Below, in pieces: positions 18,674 to 27,810 of a DNA stretch of 64,000 nt (the stretch's first letter is position 1; every line of letters begins with the position of its first letter). The DNA is from Oscillospiraceae bacterium. GTDB lineage: Bacteria > Bacillota > Clostridia > Oscillospirales > Acutalibacteraceae. A program made the position numbers and the translations under genes. The stretch spans positions 124,001 to 188,000 of the forward strand of contig CAJTCS010000004.1 of NCBI GenBank assembly GCA_910574995.1, in the 5' to 3' direction. The notes below the pieces were generated by a model that had not been told where the DNA came from, made no database searches, and was given only the letters and a program-made list of their open reading frames with translations.

Positions 18674-21528
18674 AAGTTCTCCCTGAAAAACTCACAAATT
18701 TTCTCATGTGTTCTGATGATCCGTTCATTATCCGGCATGGTATGCTCCAAATACAGATACTCAAACCGCTCATAGCCGAACGCGGCGTTGTTCTGTCGCA
18801 GGAACTCGGATTCCACAAAGGCCCGCTTGTCCTTAAACATGGGATCATTGGCGTAGATTTTTCCCTTTGTCTCCACAATTAACGCTTTATGTATCTTTCC
18901 ATCCTTGCGCTGGATGATGAGGAAATCCGGGGTATACATCCCGATGTATGACCATCCGTGACCCGTAGCTTTGTAGCACTTGATCTTGAACTCCGTCATG
19001 GCCCGGTCGCCGTTGTAGTAGACCTCCAGGCCAAACCGCTCCACCTCCGGAAGTGGCAGCACCTCCCGCAGGAAAGTCTGCTCAAAACCACTGTCCGTGT
19101 GGTAGGGCAGGTAGTGGAAAGAGCGGTCTTTCTGAGGGTGGGAGACAATCTGTCTGCGGAGCATTTCCAAAACCTGCGTCTGGCCGGTCTGCTCCGCCAG
19201 CAGCATCATTTGCAGCGTATTCTTATCTGATTTCAGCTTTCCTCTATCATCCAGGACGATCCGCTCCACCACATCCTGGGGCGGGAAATAGTCCGCCGTA
19301 TCCTGCGCATAAACCAATGGCGAGAAGTTCGTAATATTCAGCAGTGAGGCGGCTTCCGGGATGCACTCAGAGCGGGTCTTGTAGGTACGCTTCTCACAAA
19401 AAGCCTTGCGGATATTGGCCTCCACCAGCGGACGGTCATACTTAGAACTGAAATACCGCATACCGCCGTTTTCATAGGTGATACTCTCGAAAACTGTACG
19501 CAGCGTGTCAGCGTATTCTTCAAGCTGTTCCATGGGAAGAAAACCGAAACTGCTACGGGCCAAACGATACAGCCATTGCGAGAATATGGCAGGCTCTGTT
19601 CCCCGCTCCGTGTCATCTACTTCATGGGCGATGTGTTCCAGAGAGAAATCTGTACTTTTCACAACATCTTTCGCCGCTTTGACAGCCGCATTGGCAATCC
19701 CTTTTTCCGGGGTTGCTTCTTCTATTGTGACGGTTTCAAAACTAACCTTCAGTTGATAAAAATCCACCTTGGGCAGCTTTAGATAGCCCGTCCGGTCATA
19801 GCGATTCAGCTCAGTTTTTCCCATGCCGCCTGTGGTAAACTCATCAAGCGAAATGTGGTGGCGCTGCTGGAGCTGGGCGATTAGCTTGTCTCCGTTCGCA
19901 CTGTTGAGGTAGATCAATGCCGTCTCCGGCTGCCCTCTGTCCACCTGACGCAGGCACCGGCAGGAGGTTTGCAGTACCATGTTCTTAGGACAATCACCTT
20001 CCTGGGAAAGGATGATACCTGTCAGGCTGCGGCAGTCCCAGCCCTCTTTGCCAATCTGTACTAAGAGGACAATGCGGATTTTTGAAATAGGATGATCCAG
20101 CGTATCAAACTGCATTTGGCTGTCGGCAGGCTGGGGATACTGCCTGTTTCCTTTGTGGAATTTCAAAATGCAGTCAGTGGAAAGTCCGTATTCACCGGCA
20201 ATGCGGGAAACAAGCGGATAGACCAGTTCCTCCAGTTTTTCAATCGTACCGCAGTAGATACCCAGTTTAGCAGCAGTTCCATTCTGATACATGGTATCTT
20301 TGTAGAGATTTAGAAATTCCCGCACACCATTTTCAATAATGCGCCCGCTGTCGGAAACGTCTGAAATCTTCACCACCGGACGCTTGAGAAAATTACCTAC
20401 GCCGTCCACCAAAGGGTAGTAATAGACGGTGTTGGTGATCTCGGTGGTGCCGACTGTGAGCGTATCCATAACGATAAATTTTTCCGCCTTTTCCAGGTAG
20501 GGTGTACCGGAGAAACCAATCACAGAATTGACAGTGCCACCCTCTGTCCAACGATTGACGACAGCCCGCAGCTTGATCTCATCACTGACCGCATGATGTA
20601 CTTCATCAATGAAGATAGCAAGGGCAGGCAGCTTGCCAATCAGATTGCGCAGTTCGTTGGCCTGACGGTCTTTCTCGTCGTCGCTTTCGTCGTACATACT
20701 GATTTGTCCGTTTTTCTCTTGAATGCGGTCAAGAATCACTTTTTCCGCATTCGTCACAGCTACCAGACCAAATAACTCAGAAAGAGGCTGATGGTTGGCA
20801 ATTTTCTGGACGTTGGGATTTTTGGTCTTGTTGGATTTGTTGGCAGTCTTACTCTGATCCAGCACTTCAAAAGAGAGCATACGTTTTATGTTCGAAGCTG
20901 CTGGTTCTGGAATGACCCAAGCCGGATTGAACTTTTGGATGGTTTTCAGACTTGGCACCACAGACGACTTCAAGCCGGAAGGAGCAAAAATGATAAAATT
21001 ATGGGCAAAGGCCGGATTATGCGGCTCATTCATAGCAAAGTATAAATCCAGGTAAATAAACGCCGCCATCAAGTAGGTCTTACCCGCCCCCATAGGTAGA
21101 CTGAATAGATAGTCGGTATAGGAAACGCCATAGAAAGCATCACAGAAGAACTGCTGGTAATCAATATCTTCCGGGGCTTTGCGGATTTGTTCCTCCAGCT
21201 TTTTTGAAACCTGTTCTCCCGCATCATTTTTGAGACACGCATACTCCAGCAGAGCCGCTGCCGCCGGATGCCCTTCCAGGTATGTCCGGGTTGTAGTAGA
21301 AAGCTCCACTGCCTGCAAATCTAACGTATTGAACTGCCCCTCTTGGAATAGACGAGCGAGTGGCTGACAGTTACAACTAATTTTGAGAAAAAGATACGTT
21401 TTGATGGCATCAATCTGAGCATCCCGCATCTGACCGGCGTGTTCAATATAAGCAATCAAATTTTTTACAGTACACTCAGGCGATGCCAGCCAACGATTGC
21501 GGGCATTGGTTATCATCTGGTAAAACAT
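18670..21528 (-). CDS. Type III-like restriction subunit: SF2 helicase with C-terminal PD-(D/E)xK nuclease
   Basis: About 952 residues. Walker A PMGAGKTYL (about 145-153), DEVHH (about 308-312) in place of DEAD/DEAH, GFSGTPYLEK (motif III-like), RIVLLVQIGKEGWDCRSL (motif V region) and the motif VI-like QTSCRCLRQVDRG. The C-terminus holds TPDFLIIQ...ALIVETKGK, a PD-ExK nuclease core about 85 residues from the end. ATP-driven translocation and cleavage are expected from the type III Res family. Start chosen at ATG 21528, with AAGGAG 8 nt upstream; the frame is open to a TTG at 21567. It is the first gene of the minus-strand operon. Confidence 0.88.
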   Translation of the reverse strand: MFYQMITNARNRWLASPECTVKNLIAYIEHAGQMRDAQIDAIKTYLFLKISCNCQPLARLFQEGQFNTLDLQAVELSTTTRTYLEGHPAAAALLEYACLKNDAGEQVSKKLEEQIRKAPEDIDYQQFFCDAFYGVSYTDYLFSLPMGAGKTYLMAAFIYLDLYFAMNEPHNPAFAHNFIIFAPSGLKSSVVPSLKTIQKFNPAWVIPEPAASNIKRMLSFEVLDQSKTANKSNKTKNPNVQKIANHQPLSELFGLVAVTNAEKVILDRIQEKNGQISMYDESDDEKDRQANELRNLIGKLPALAIFIDEVHHAVSDEIKLRAVVNRWTEGGTVNSVIGFSGTPYLEKAEKFIVMDTLTVGTTEITNTVYYYPLVDGVGNFLKRPVVKISDVSDSGRIIENGVREFLNLYKDTMYQNGTAAKLGIYCGTIEKLEELVYPLVSRIAGEYGLSTDCILKFHKGNRQYPQPADSQMQFDTLDHPISKIRIVLLVQIGKEGWDCRSLTGIILSQEGDCPKNMVLQTSCRCLRQVDRGQPETALIYLNSANGDKLIAQLQQRHHISLDEFTTGGMGKTELNRYDRTGYLKLPKVDFYQLKVSFETVTIEEATPEKGIANAAVKAAKDVVKSTDFSLEHIAHEVDDTERGTEPAIFSQWLYRLARSSFGFLPMEQLEEYADTLRTVFESITYENGGMRYFSSKYDRPLVEANIRKAFCEKRTYKTRSECIPEAASLLNITNFSPLVYAQDTADYFPPQDVVERIVLDDRGKLKSDKNTLQMMLLAEQTGQTQVLEMLRRQIVSHPQKDRSFHYLPYHTDSGFEQTFLREVLPLPEVERFGLEVYYNGDRAMTEFKIKCYKATGHGWSYIGMYTPDFLIIQRKDGKIHKALIVETKGKIYANDPMFKDKRAFVESEFLRQNNAAFGYERFEYLYLEHTMPDNERIIRTHEKICEFFRENL

Positions 21529-21661
21529 CAGGTATCTCCTTAAATCGGGATACTTGCCATCGGGCAAATCACCCCTGGAAATTTATGATTGTATTTTAGC
21601 ACAAGGAGACAAAATTCTCAACCGACTTTTCATCAGAGACCGCAGAAACCGCTTCCATATT

Positions 21662-22204
21662 TTAATTCCGCACATCGCTAATATGTTCGTAAGAGATACT
21701 TCTTGTAATTGGGTCGAGTATGTAAATATCTCTCCCGAGTTGTTGTGCATAGCGGACGGTCATACCCGTCCCGCTACGGAAGGAGCCATTGTAGACAGCC
21801 AACAGAATAGATGAATGATCCACCATCCAACGGTTGCGCTTCAACATACATTCACGACTGTACTTTCGACCTACATAGATTACATCGTTGGCCTGCCCCA
21901 AAATGGAACGATATTGTTCCTGCATTGGAGCAGGCCATTTGACTTCTTGATCTTCACAGGGGAGGACACAGCAGAGCCTCAGCGCAGAATTTTTCTTTCT
22001 TAGGCCAAGGACAATCTGGGCGCACCAAAGGTCTGTCCCCTGGGCCATGCCTGATAGCCAATCCGTCACACCTCTGTCTGCCAGCAATTTGATCTGCTTT
22101 GCCAGGACTTCTTTCAGCAGAACGCAGTCAGGCGTAGCTTCATTGTACTTCCACGGAAAGCTTTTTGGCCGGTGGCCGGTAAATGCACAGGTTGTCTCTG
22201 TCAT
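21662..22204 (-). CDS. SLOG-superfamily (DUF1273/YpsA-like) protein
   Basis: About 180 residues with the family start CAFTGHRPKSFPW, then WLSGMAQGTDLWCAQ (a Rossmann-like nucleotide-binding loop) and SFRSGTGMTVRYAQQLGRDIYILDP. SLOG proteins bind nucleotides or nucleotide-derived signals and often occur in defence and conjugation loci. Start is ATG 22204, with GGGAGG 10 nt upstream. It is divergent from a small XRE regulator, an arrangement repeated at 41.5-42.3 kb. Confidence 0.8.
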   Translation of the reverse strand: MTETTCAFTGHRPKSFPWKYNEATPDCVLLKEVLAKQIKLLADRGVTDWLSGMAQGTDLWCAQIVLGLRKKNSALRLCCVLPCEDQEVKWPAPMQEQYRSILGQANDVIYVGRKYSRECMLKRNRWMVDHSSILLAVYNGSFRSGTGMTVRYAQQLGRDIYILDPITRSISYEHISDVRN

Positions 22205-22331
22205 CTTAACAATCCTCCCATACAATTAGATGCTCCGCATTATACCAAAAAATCTTTCATATGTCTATTATCGCAGACTATCATTTCCGCGTTTTCTCAT
22301 ACACTATCAGTTGAGAAAGCGGGGTGAGGCG

Positions 22332-22568
22332 GTGCAATTCGACAATAGTGCGGTTGGGAGAACAATTCGCAGTCTTCGCAATAAGAAAGGTGTATCTCAG
22401 GATGTTTTAAGTGGATTTGCAGGGATTGCCCGCACACATCTGACGATGATTGAGAACGGGGATAAACAGGCCAACTTTGAAACGCTTTGGAAAATCGCCA
22501 ATGCACTTGATATGCGTCCAAGCGAACTTGTTGCCCTGATTGAAGATGAAATTGAGCGAAATGGTTAA
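22332..22568 (+). CDS. Small XRE-family (HTH) transcriptional regulator
   Basis: 78 residues, essentially one helix-turn-helix: VGRTIRSLRNKKGVSQDVL, GFAGIARTHLTMIENGDKQ, then LWKIANALDMRPSELVAL. Start is GTG 22332 with GGGGTGAGG upstream; the open frame extends back to 22230 without a ribosome site. It probably controls itself and the divergent SLOG gene. Confidence 0.85.
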   Translation: MQFDNSAVGRTIRSLRNKKGVSQDVLSGFAGIARTHLTMIENGDKQANFETLWKIANALDMRPSELVALIEDEIERNG

Positions 22569-22584
22569 TGCTGTGGAATGGGTA

Positions 22585-22629
22585 GCGGCAAGCAATGCGC
22601 CGGTATATACCCGGCGCATTGCTTGCCGC
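22585..22629. repeat. 19-bp perfect inverted repeat
   Basis: Arms 22585-22603 and 22611-22629 (core GCAATGCGCCGG/CCGGCGCATTGC) with a 7-nt TATATAC loop. It sits just after the XRE gene and before a true terminator; it may be an attachment or stability element. Confidence 0.65.
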
Positions 22630-22643
22630 CCCCAAACCCCTGT

Positions 22644-22673
22644 AAACCCGGGCGCTGGTGCGCCCGGGTTTTT
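22644..22673 (+). terminator. Rho-independent terminator
   Basis: Perfect 12-bp stem AAACCCGGGCGC/GCGCCCGGGTTT, loop TGGT, then TT. Confidence 0.85.
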
Positions 22674-22719
22674 AAGCCGCCTCCGGCGTCTGCTGTTACC
22701 CACAGAGAGAGAAAAATCA

Positions 22720-23301
22720 TCATCGCGCTTCCTGCTGGCGGTCACGATTTTTCCCTTTTTCCGTCACGTCCAAAATCCGCTCCACATTGTTTTTGGCGGT
22801 GAGCAGTTCTATCTTTTTTTCTCTGGCCTGCTTGTACTCTGGATACCGCTTTTTGTTCTCTGCCTGCAACTTGGCGTACTCCTGTTTCAGTGATTGCATG
22901 GACGGAAGCTTTTTCAAACCGAGGGAATCAAAGTACCGTTTCGCCGCTTGACAACCTTCAATCTCGCTGGTATGTTGTTCGTAAAACTTGGCCTGTTTCC
23001 TTCCTGTCAATTTCCGATATTGGACGTAAACTTCACGGGTCTTGGAGTACGTTCCAATATGCCGTTGCAGTTCGGAAATGTCCTTCATTCTTGCACTGGC
23101 GGCTTTCGTCTGGTCAGCCAAATCGTTGAATTTCTGAACCGCCGCATCACAGGCTTTTTCCAATTTCCCCAGGTCGGTCAGGCCGTTTTCCTGCAAGTAC
23201 ATGACCGTTTTTGCCATCTCTTTAAGGTTGAAAATCTTTGCCCACCGTTCAAATCCGGGAGTGTTGATTTTCTGCATTTTCGCTTGAATGTCAATCAGCA
23301 A
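22720..23301 (-). pseudogene. C-terminal remnant of a conjugative-element relaxase
   Basis: 193 residues matching the helical tail of Tn1549-like relaxases by recall: LIDIQAKMQ...GFERWAKIFNLKEMAKTVMYLQENGL, YSKTREVYVQYRKLTGRKQ, AAKRYFDSLGLKKLPS and a charged end. The N-terminal HUH nicking domain is missing, so the product cannot nick DNA. The coding frame runs slightly past 23301 into the end of the XRE gene (AAAQSKPNLLIDIQ), which marks a deletion joint. Confidence 0.75.
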
Positions 23302-23623
23302 ATTGGGCTTGGATTGTGCTGCCGCTTTTGCCTGTATCGCTCATACCGTCAAGGAGCGCGTCAAGCCGCCGCCGCTTTGTGTCCTTTGCGGCGGGCGTGT
23401 CTAACAGGAATTGGTCTACGGATATATGGTAACGCTGTATCAGCTCAAAGAATATCTGTAAACTTGGGTGCTGCCCCTTGTTCTCAATGTTCGCAAGGTA
23501 GCGCGGCGAGATAAACATTTCGTCGCTCACTTTCTTGCGGCTCTCCTTGCGCCCTGTCCGCGCCGCCTTTATCGCTGCCCCAAAAGCCTTGAAGTCGTAT
23601 TTCGGTACTGGTCTTTTTGCCAT
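23291..23623 (-). CDS. XRE-family regulator, 3' end altered at a deletion joint
   Basis: 110 residues. FKAFGAAIKAARTGRKESRKKV and FISPRYLANIENKGQHPSL form the HTH; RYHISVDQFLLD and KRRRLDALLDGMSD follow, typical of regulators in Tn916/Tn1549-like elements. The last 15 or so residues (TGKSGSTIQAQFAD) do not fit the family and overlap the relaxase remnant, so the normal C-terminus was lost. The DNA-binding part is intact. Confidence 0.8.
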   Translation of the reverse strand: MAKRPVPKYDFKAFGAAIKAARTGRKESRKKVSDEMFISPRYLANIENKGQHPSLQIFFELIQRYHISVDQFLLDTPAAKDTKRRRLDALLDGMSDTGKSGSTIQAQFAD

Positions 23624-23770
23624 AGTTATTCACCCTATTACATTTTACTGTTCCTCTTTCTTTTTGGATATGTCTACACAGTTCTATTAGTTAGCCAAAA
23701 TAAAACACCTTATATATGCACTGATATATTGTTGAGATTTAGGAGATTGATAAAATTTTTGAGTGGAGTA

Positions 23771-23799
23771 TTGACAAACGACTAGATTTGCTGTATTAT
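23771..23799 (+). promoter_or_regulatory. Promoter of the TetR gene
   Basis: -35 TTGACA (23771-23776) and -10 TATTAT (23794-23799), 17-bp spacer, 31 bp before the start codon. Confidence 0.75.
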
Positions 23800-23830
23800 A
23801 TAACGGTGTTACAAGAAAGAGGGTGAGAAA

Positions 23831-24448
23831 ATGAACGAAGCAGAACAGACAACACTACACTTAATCCTTTCAGCCGCTATGCAAGAATTTCTTGAAAAAG
23901 GCTACAAGTCTGCTTCCTTGCGGAACATTGTCAAAACGGCGGGGGTAACAACAGGCGCGTTTTATGGCTACTATGACAGCAAGGAAGATTTATTTGAAGC
24001 ACTGGTAGGCGAACATTACGATTTCCTATTGAAACTCTTTTGCAAGGCGCAGAAAGAATTTGCAGAAATCCCGCCAGAGGAACAGCCCGACAATCTTACT
24101 TCTACTTCCGGCGTGTATATGTATGAAATGCTCTTGTACGCCTATGAACACTTAAACGAATTTAAGCTCATACTTTGTTGTTCGGAGGGAACACGTTTTT
24201 CAAAACTGATAGATGAAATGGTGGAAATAGAAACAAAAGGCACACATGATTATTTAGCGGTTCTTGAACAGTTAGGTAGACCCGCGCCGCCCATTGATGA
24301 ACGGTTAGAGCATATCTTGATTACAGGAATGTTTAATACTTTTTTTGAATTGATTATACATGAAATGCCGATTGAAGAAGCAAAGCATTATCTGAAAGAA
24401 ATGAGAGCTTTTTATACTGCCGGATGGCTGAAAATTATGGGGCAATAA
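23831..24448 (+). CDS. TetR-family transcriptional regulator
   Basis: 205 residues. The N-terminal DNA-binding domain is clear: ILSAAMQEFLEKGYKSASLRNI then AGVTTGAFYGYYDSKEDLFEAL. The C-terminal ligand domain is not assignable. AGAGGGTGAG precedes ATG 23831. It heads a drug-efflux-like cassette (MATE, two ABC halves), so it most likely represses that cassette until a toxic ligand is bound. A 7-bp-arm operator-like repeat lies between it and the MATE gene. Confidence 0.88.
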   Translation: MNEAEQTTLHLILSAAMQEFLEKGYKSASLRNIVKTAGVTTGAFYGYYDSKEDLFEALVGEHYDFLLKLFCKAQKEFAEIPPEEQPDNLTSTSGVYMYEMLLYAYEHLNEFKLILCCSEGTRFSKLIDEMVEIETKGTHDYLAVLEQLGRPAPPIDERLEHILITGMFNTFFELIIHEMPIEEAKHYLKEMRAFYTAGWLKIMGQ

Positions 24449-24465
24449 AAACGAATAAATTCGTT

Positions 24466-24489
24466 AGGGCAATCTGCCCTATAATTTTT
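24466..24489 (+). terminator. Weak terminator after TetR
   Basis: AGGGCA/TGCCCT stem with a 3-nt loop, followed by ATAATTTTT. Confidence 0.5.
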
Positions 24490-24495
24490 ACACAT

Positions 24496-24515
24496 AAGTT
24501 AGCTAATACTAACTT
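24496..24515. promoter_or_regulatory. Operator-like inverted repeat before the MATE gene
   Basis: AAGTTAG-ctaata-CTAACTT, perfect 7-bp arms with a 6-bp spacer, in the 158-bp gap between the TetR and MATE genes. Size and place suit a TetR-type site. A related half-site (TTAGTTAG) occurs near 23,687 ahead of the TetR promoter. Confidence 0.55.
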
Positions 24516-24606
24516 TGCAAAGTCAACGCTAACCAAAATGAGGATATTCGAGGGCGGTCATTCTGTCCTCATATCATAAAAATTTTTTAAGTAGGAGGTA
24601 GTCATT

Positions 24607-25980
24607 ATGACACAAAAAACAGATACCCGTACAAAATTGCTGACAGTTCCACCGTTCAAACTTATGCTGTCTTTGAGCATACCAGCTATTATTGGTATGG
24701 TAGTTGTCGGGCTATACAACTTTATGGACAGGGTTTTCGTTGGACAGCTTATCAACGAGGTTGCAATGGGGGCGGTATCCGTTTCCTATCCGTTTACGCT
24801 AATAAATACTGGCGTTTCCACATTGATTGGTGTAGGTTCAGCGTCTGTTCTTTCGCGGGCAGTCGGTAAAAAAAATCAAGACATAATTGACAAAATTATG
24901 GGAAACTTGATTGCATTAAATCTGATTTTTGGCATTATCATCACTGTTCTTGGAATGATATTTACACGCCAACTTCTGACATTAAGCGGTGCAGAGGGGG
25001 AAATCCTTAATACCGCAGAACGTTACTTGCGAATTATCTTTGTAGGTTCTCTGTTCGTAAATTTTGGGCAATCCGCTAATATGATTATGCGCGGCGAGGG
25101 AATTTTGAAAAAGGCAATGCTGATTACTGGCACTGGTGCTGTCCTCAACATTATTCTTAACCCGATTATGATTACCATTATGAAAAGTCAAGGACAGGGT
25201 GTAGAAGGTGCAGCCTATGCAACAGTTATCGCCCAGATTATTACTGCCGCTATTACATTATGGTACTTTCTGAAAAAAAGTAAGATAGTTCGTATTCATA
25301 AAATCCGGGTAGAAAGCTCCCTAATTCCCGAAATTTTTGGTGTTGGCTTATCTGCTATGCTCATGCAGATTATGACATTGGTACAGCAGACAACACTTTA
25401 TAATGTCGCTGCAAAATATGGGGGAGAAACATGGCAGATAATCTTGGGGGCGGCATTGAGTATTCAGTCATTTACACTCATACCTATGTGGGGAGCCAGT
25501 CAAGGATTTCAGCCAGCGGCAGGAACGAATTTCGGTGCAAAACAATATGACAGGGTAAAACAGGTTACAAGGGCATTTTTTATTGGCGCAACAGTGATTG
25601 GACTGATTTTCTATATCCCAATTCAACTGTTTCCCGGAACAATTCTTTCATGGTTCATCAAAGATAAGGGGATTGTAAGTCAAGGCGTGACAGATTTCCG
25701 TATTTTGTTTAGTACTTATATTCTACTTGGTTTTGTGCTTATGGTTATTACCTTAATGCAGTCTTTGGGAAAAGCCTCAAAAGCAAGTATTTTAGTTTTA
25801 ATGCGACAGATTATTCTTTTTGTACCGCTTGCAATCATTCTTCCGAAAATCGGCGGGCTTGGAATAAACGGTGTTTTTCTTGCTCCGGCAGTAACGGATT
25901 TGATTGTTTTGGTTTTAGCTATTGTAATGCTTGCAGGAGAATTTCGTAATATATCCCGGTTGGCAACACAGGAAAAATGA
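24607..25980 (+). CDS. MATE-family multidrug efflux transporter
   Basis: 457 residues with about twelve membrane helices in two similar halves. The N-terminal helix has LSLSIPAIIGMVVVGLYNFMDRVFVG, typical of NorM/MATE proteins; NPIMITIMKSQGQGVEGAAYAT is the conserved end of the first half. It exports drugs or toxic compounds in exchange for Na+ or H+ (family knowledge). AGGAGG precedes ATG 24607. Low GC compared with the resident DNA supports transfer with the element. Confidence 0.88.
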   Translation: MTQKTDTRTKLLTVPPFKLMLSLSIPAIIGMVVVGLYNFMDRVFVGQLINEVAMGAVSVSYPFTLINTGVSTLIGVGSASVLSRAVGKKNQDIIDKIMGNLIALNLIFGIIITVLGMIFTRQLLTLSGAEGEILNTAERYLRIIFVGSLFVNFGQSANMIMRGEGILKKAMLITGTGAVLNIILNPIMITIMKSQGQGVEGAAYATVIAQIITAAITLWYFLKKSKIVRIHKIRVESSLIPEIFGVGLSAMLMQIMTLVQQTTLYNVAAKYGGETWQIILGAALSIQSFTLIPMWGASQGFQPAAGTNFGAKQYDRVKQVTRAFFIGATVIGLIFYIPIQLFPGTILSWFIKDKGIVSQGVTDFRILFSTYILLGFVLMVITLMQSLGKASKASILVLMRQIILFVPLAIILPKIGGLGINGVFLAPAVTDLIVLVLAIVMLAGEFRNISRLATQEK

Positions 25981-26034
25981 TTTTAATGAGTAGACAAAGA
26001 CACTTATATTTGCAAATGTAAAGGAGGTTTTTCA

Positions 26035-27810
26035 ATGAAAAAACAGTCTAATCTATCAAGGTTGATGGGTTATGCCGGAGGGCACAGAATATTAACCTAT
26101 CTTTCTTGGGTATTGTCCGTAATGAGTGCGCTGTTAGCTCTTGTGCCTTTTTGGTATATATGGCGTATCATTCACGACATACTGGAAGTTTCCCCGAATT
26201 TCTCACAGGCGGGGAATGTTACAAGCTACGGTTGGTCCGCGGTATTGTTTGCGGTTATCTCTATTGTTGTCTACATAGCCGCCTTGATGTGTTCGCATAT
26301 GAGCGCGTTCCGGGTTGCCGCAAATATCCGAAAAGAGCTTATGCGCCATATTACAGCCTTGCCGCTTGGGGTAACGGAAAAGTATGGAAGTGGAAAGCTG
26401 CGGAGAATAGTAAATAGTTCCAGTGCCGCTACGGAAACATATCTTGCACACAGGCTCCCCGACAAAGCAGGGGCGGTTGCCACCCCCATAGGGCTGCTTT
26501 TCCTGTTGCTTGCCTTTGACTGGCGGTTAGGGCTTTTAAGCCTTGTTCCCGTTGTGCTTGGTTTTCTGATTATGATGAAAATGACAGGGAAAGACATGGA
26601 GAAGCGAATGGAGCAATATCAAAACGCGCTTGCTGATATGTCAAATGAAGCTGTTGAATATGTTCGGGGCGTACCCGTAGTAAAGACTTTCGGGCAGACA
26701 ATTTTTTCTTTCAAACGCTTCAAAGACGCGATAGACAATTACGAAACATGGGTAATTGCATATACAAAGGGGCTGCGTCTGCCTATGATGTTCTATACAA
26801 CAGCAATTAACGGCGTATTCGCGTTTCTGATTGCCGGGGGTATTCTCTTTACAAGGGGCGGCGTAACAAATGAACTTCTGTTAAACCTTATCTTCTATAT
26901 TGTGATTACTCCCGTCATTGGTACGACGCTTACAAAAATTATGTTTATGAGCGAGGACGCAATGATTGTAGGCGCCGCAATCAACAGGATTGATGAAGTG
27001 CTGAACGAAAAACCATTATCTGAAAGCAGTGTGAATAATATTCCTAAAAATAATAGAATTACATTGGAACACGTTAGTTACAGCTATGACGGAGAGAAAA
27101 ACGCACTCAATGATGTATCACTTTTAATAAAGCCGGGGCAGACAGTAGCATTAGTAGGAGCGTCCGGCGGCGGTAAGACAACGCTTGCAAATATCGTCAC
27201 AAGGTTTTTTGACCCGCAAAAAGGGCGCGTACTGATAGGCAATACCGAAATACGTGACATTCCGAAAGAAACATTGATGAATAAGGTATCTTTTGTATTT
27301 CAGAACAGCCGCCTTATCAAAGCGTCCATATTAGAAAATGTGCGTATGGCAAAACCTAACACTACACGCGAAGAAATCGCCCATGCTCTGGAAGCTGCAC
27401 AGTGCTTGGATATTATTGAAAAATTACCGAATGGCATTGATACGGTTGTTGGCACAAAAGGCGTGTATCTGTCCGGCGGCGAACAGCAAAGAATAGCGAT
27501 TGCCCGCGCAATTTTGAAAAATGCGCCTATCCTAATTCTTGATGAAGCAACCGCGTTTGCCGACCCCGATAATGAGGTGCGCGTGCAACAGGCTCTATCT
27601 GCTCTTTCAAAGGGAAAGACCGTCATTATGATTGCACACAGGCTGTCGTCAATCACAGACGCGGATTGCATTTATGTACTGCAAGACGGTGAAATTGTCG
27701 AAAGCGGCACACATAGCGGACTGATAGAGCAAAATGGCATATTTACAAAAATGTGGAAGAATTATTCCGAAGCGGCAGAATGGAAGATTGCAAAGGAGGT
27801 AAACGCATGA
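26035..27810 (+). CDS. ABC exporter half-transporter 1 (membrane plus ATPase)
   Basis: 591 residues: six membrane helices (about 1-320) and an ATPase with Walker A GASGGGKTT, signature LSGGEQQRIAIARAI, Walker B ILILDEATAFAD and H-loop IAHRLSS. The D-loop reads AFADPD instead of the usual SALD. AAGGAGG precedes ATG 26035. It overlaps the second half-transporter by 4 bp, so the two probably form a heterodimer of the multidrug/siderophore-like exporter type. Confidence 0.9.
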   Translation: MKKQSNLSRLMGYAGGHRILTYLSWVLSVMSALLALVPFWYIWRIIHDILEVSPNFSQAGNVTSYGWSAVLFAVISIVVYIAALMCSHMSAFRVAANIRKELMRHITALPLGVTEKYGSGKLRRIVNSSSAATETYLAHRLPDKAGAVATPIGLLFLLLAFDWRLGLLSLVPVVLGFLIMMKMTGKDMEKRMEQYQNALADMSNEAVEYVRGVPVVKTFGQTIFSFKRFKDAIDNYETWVIAYTKGLRLPMMFYTTAINGVFAFLIAGGILFTRGGVTNELLLNLIFYIVITPVIGTTLTKIMFMSEDAMIVGAAINRIDEVLNEKPLSESSVNNIPKNNRITLEHVSYSYDGEKNALNDVSLLIKPGQTVALVGASGGGKTTLANIVTRFFDPQKGRVLIGNTEIRDIPKETLMNKVSFVFQNSRLIKASILENVRMAKPNTTREEIAHALEAAQCLDIIEKLPNGIDTVVGTKGVYLSGGEQQRIAIARAILKNAPILILDEATAFADPDNEVRVQQALSALSKGKTVIMIAHRLSSITDADCIYVLQDGEIVESGTHSGLIEQNGIFTKMWKNYSEAAEWKIAKEVNA

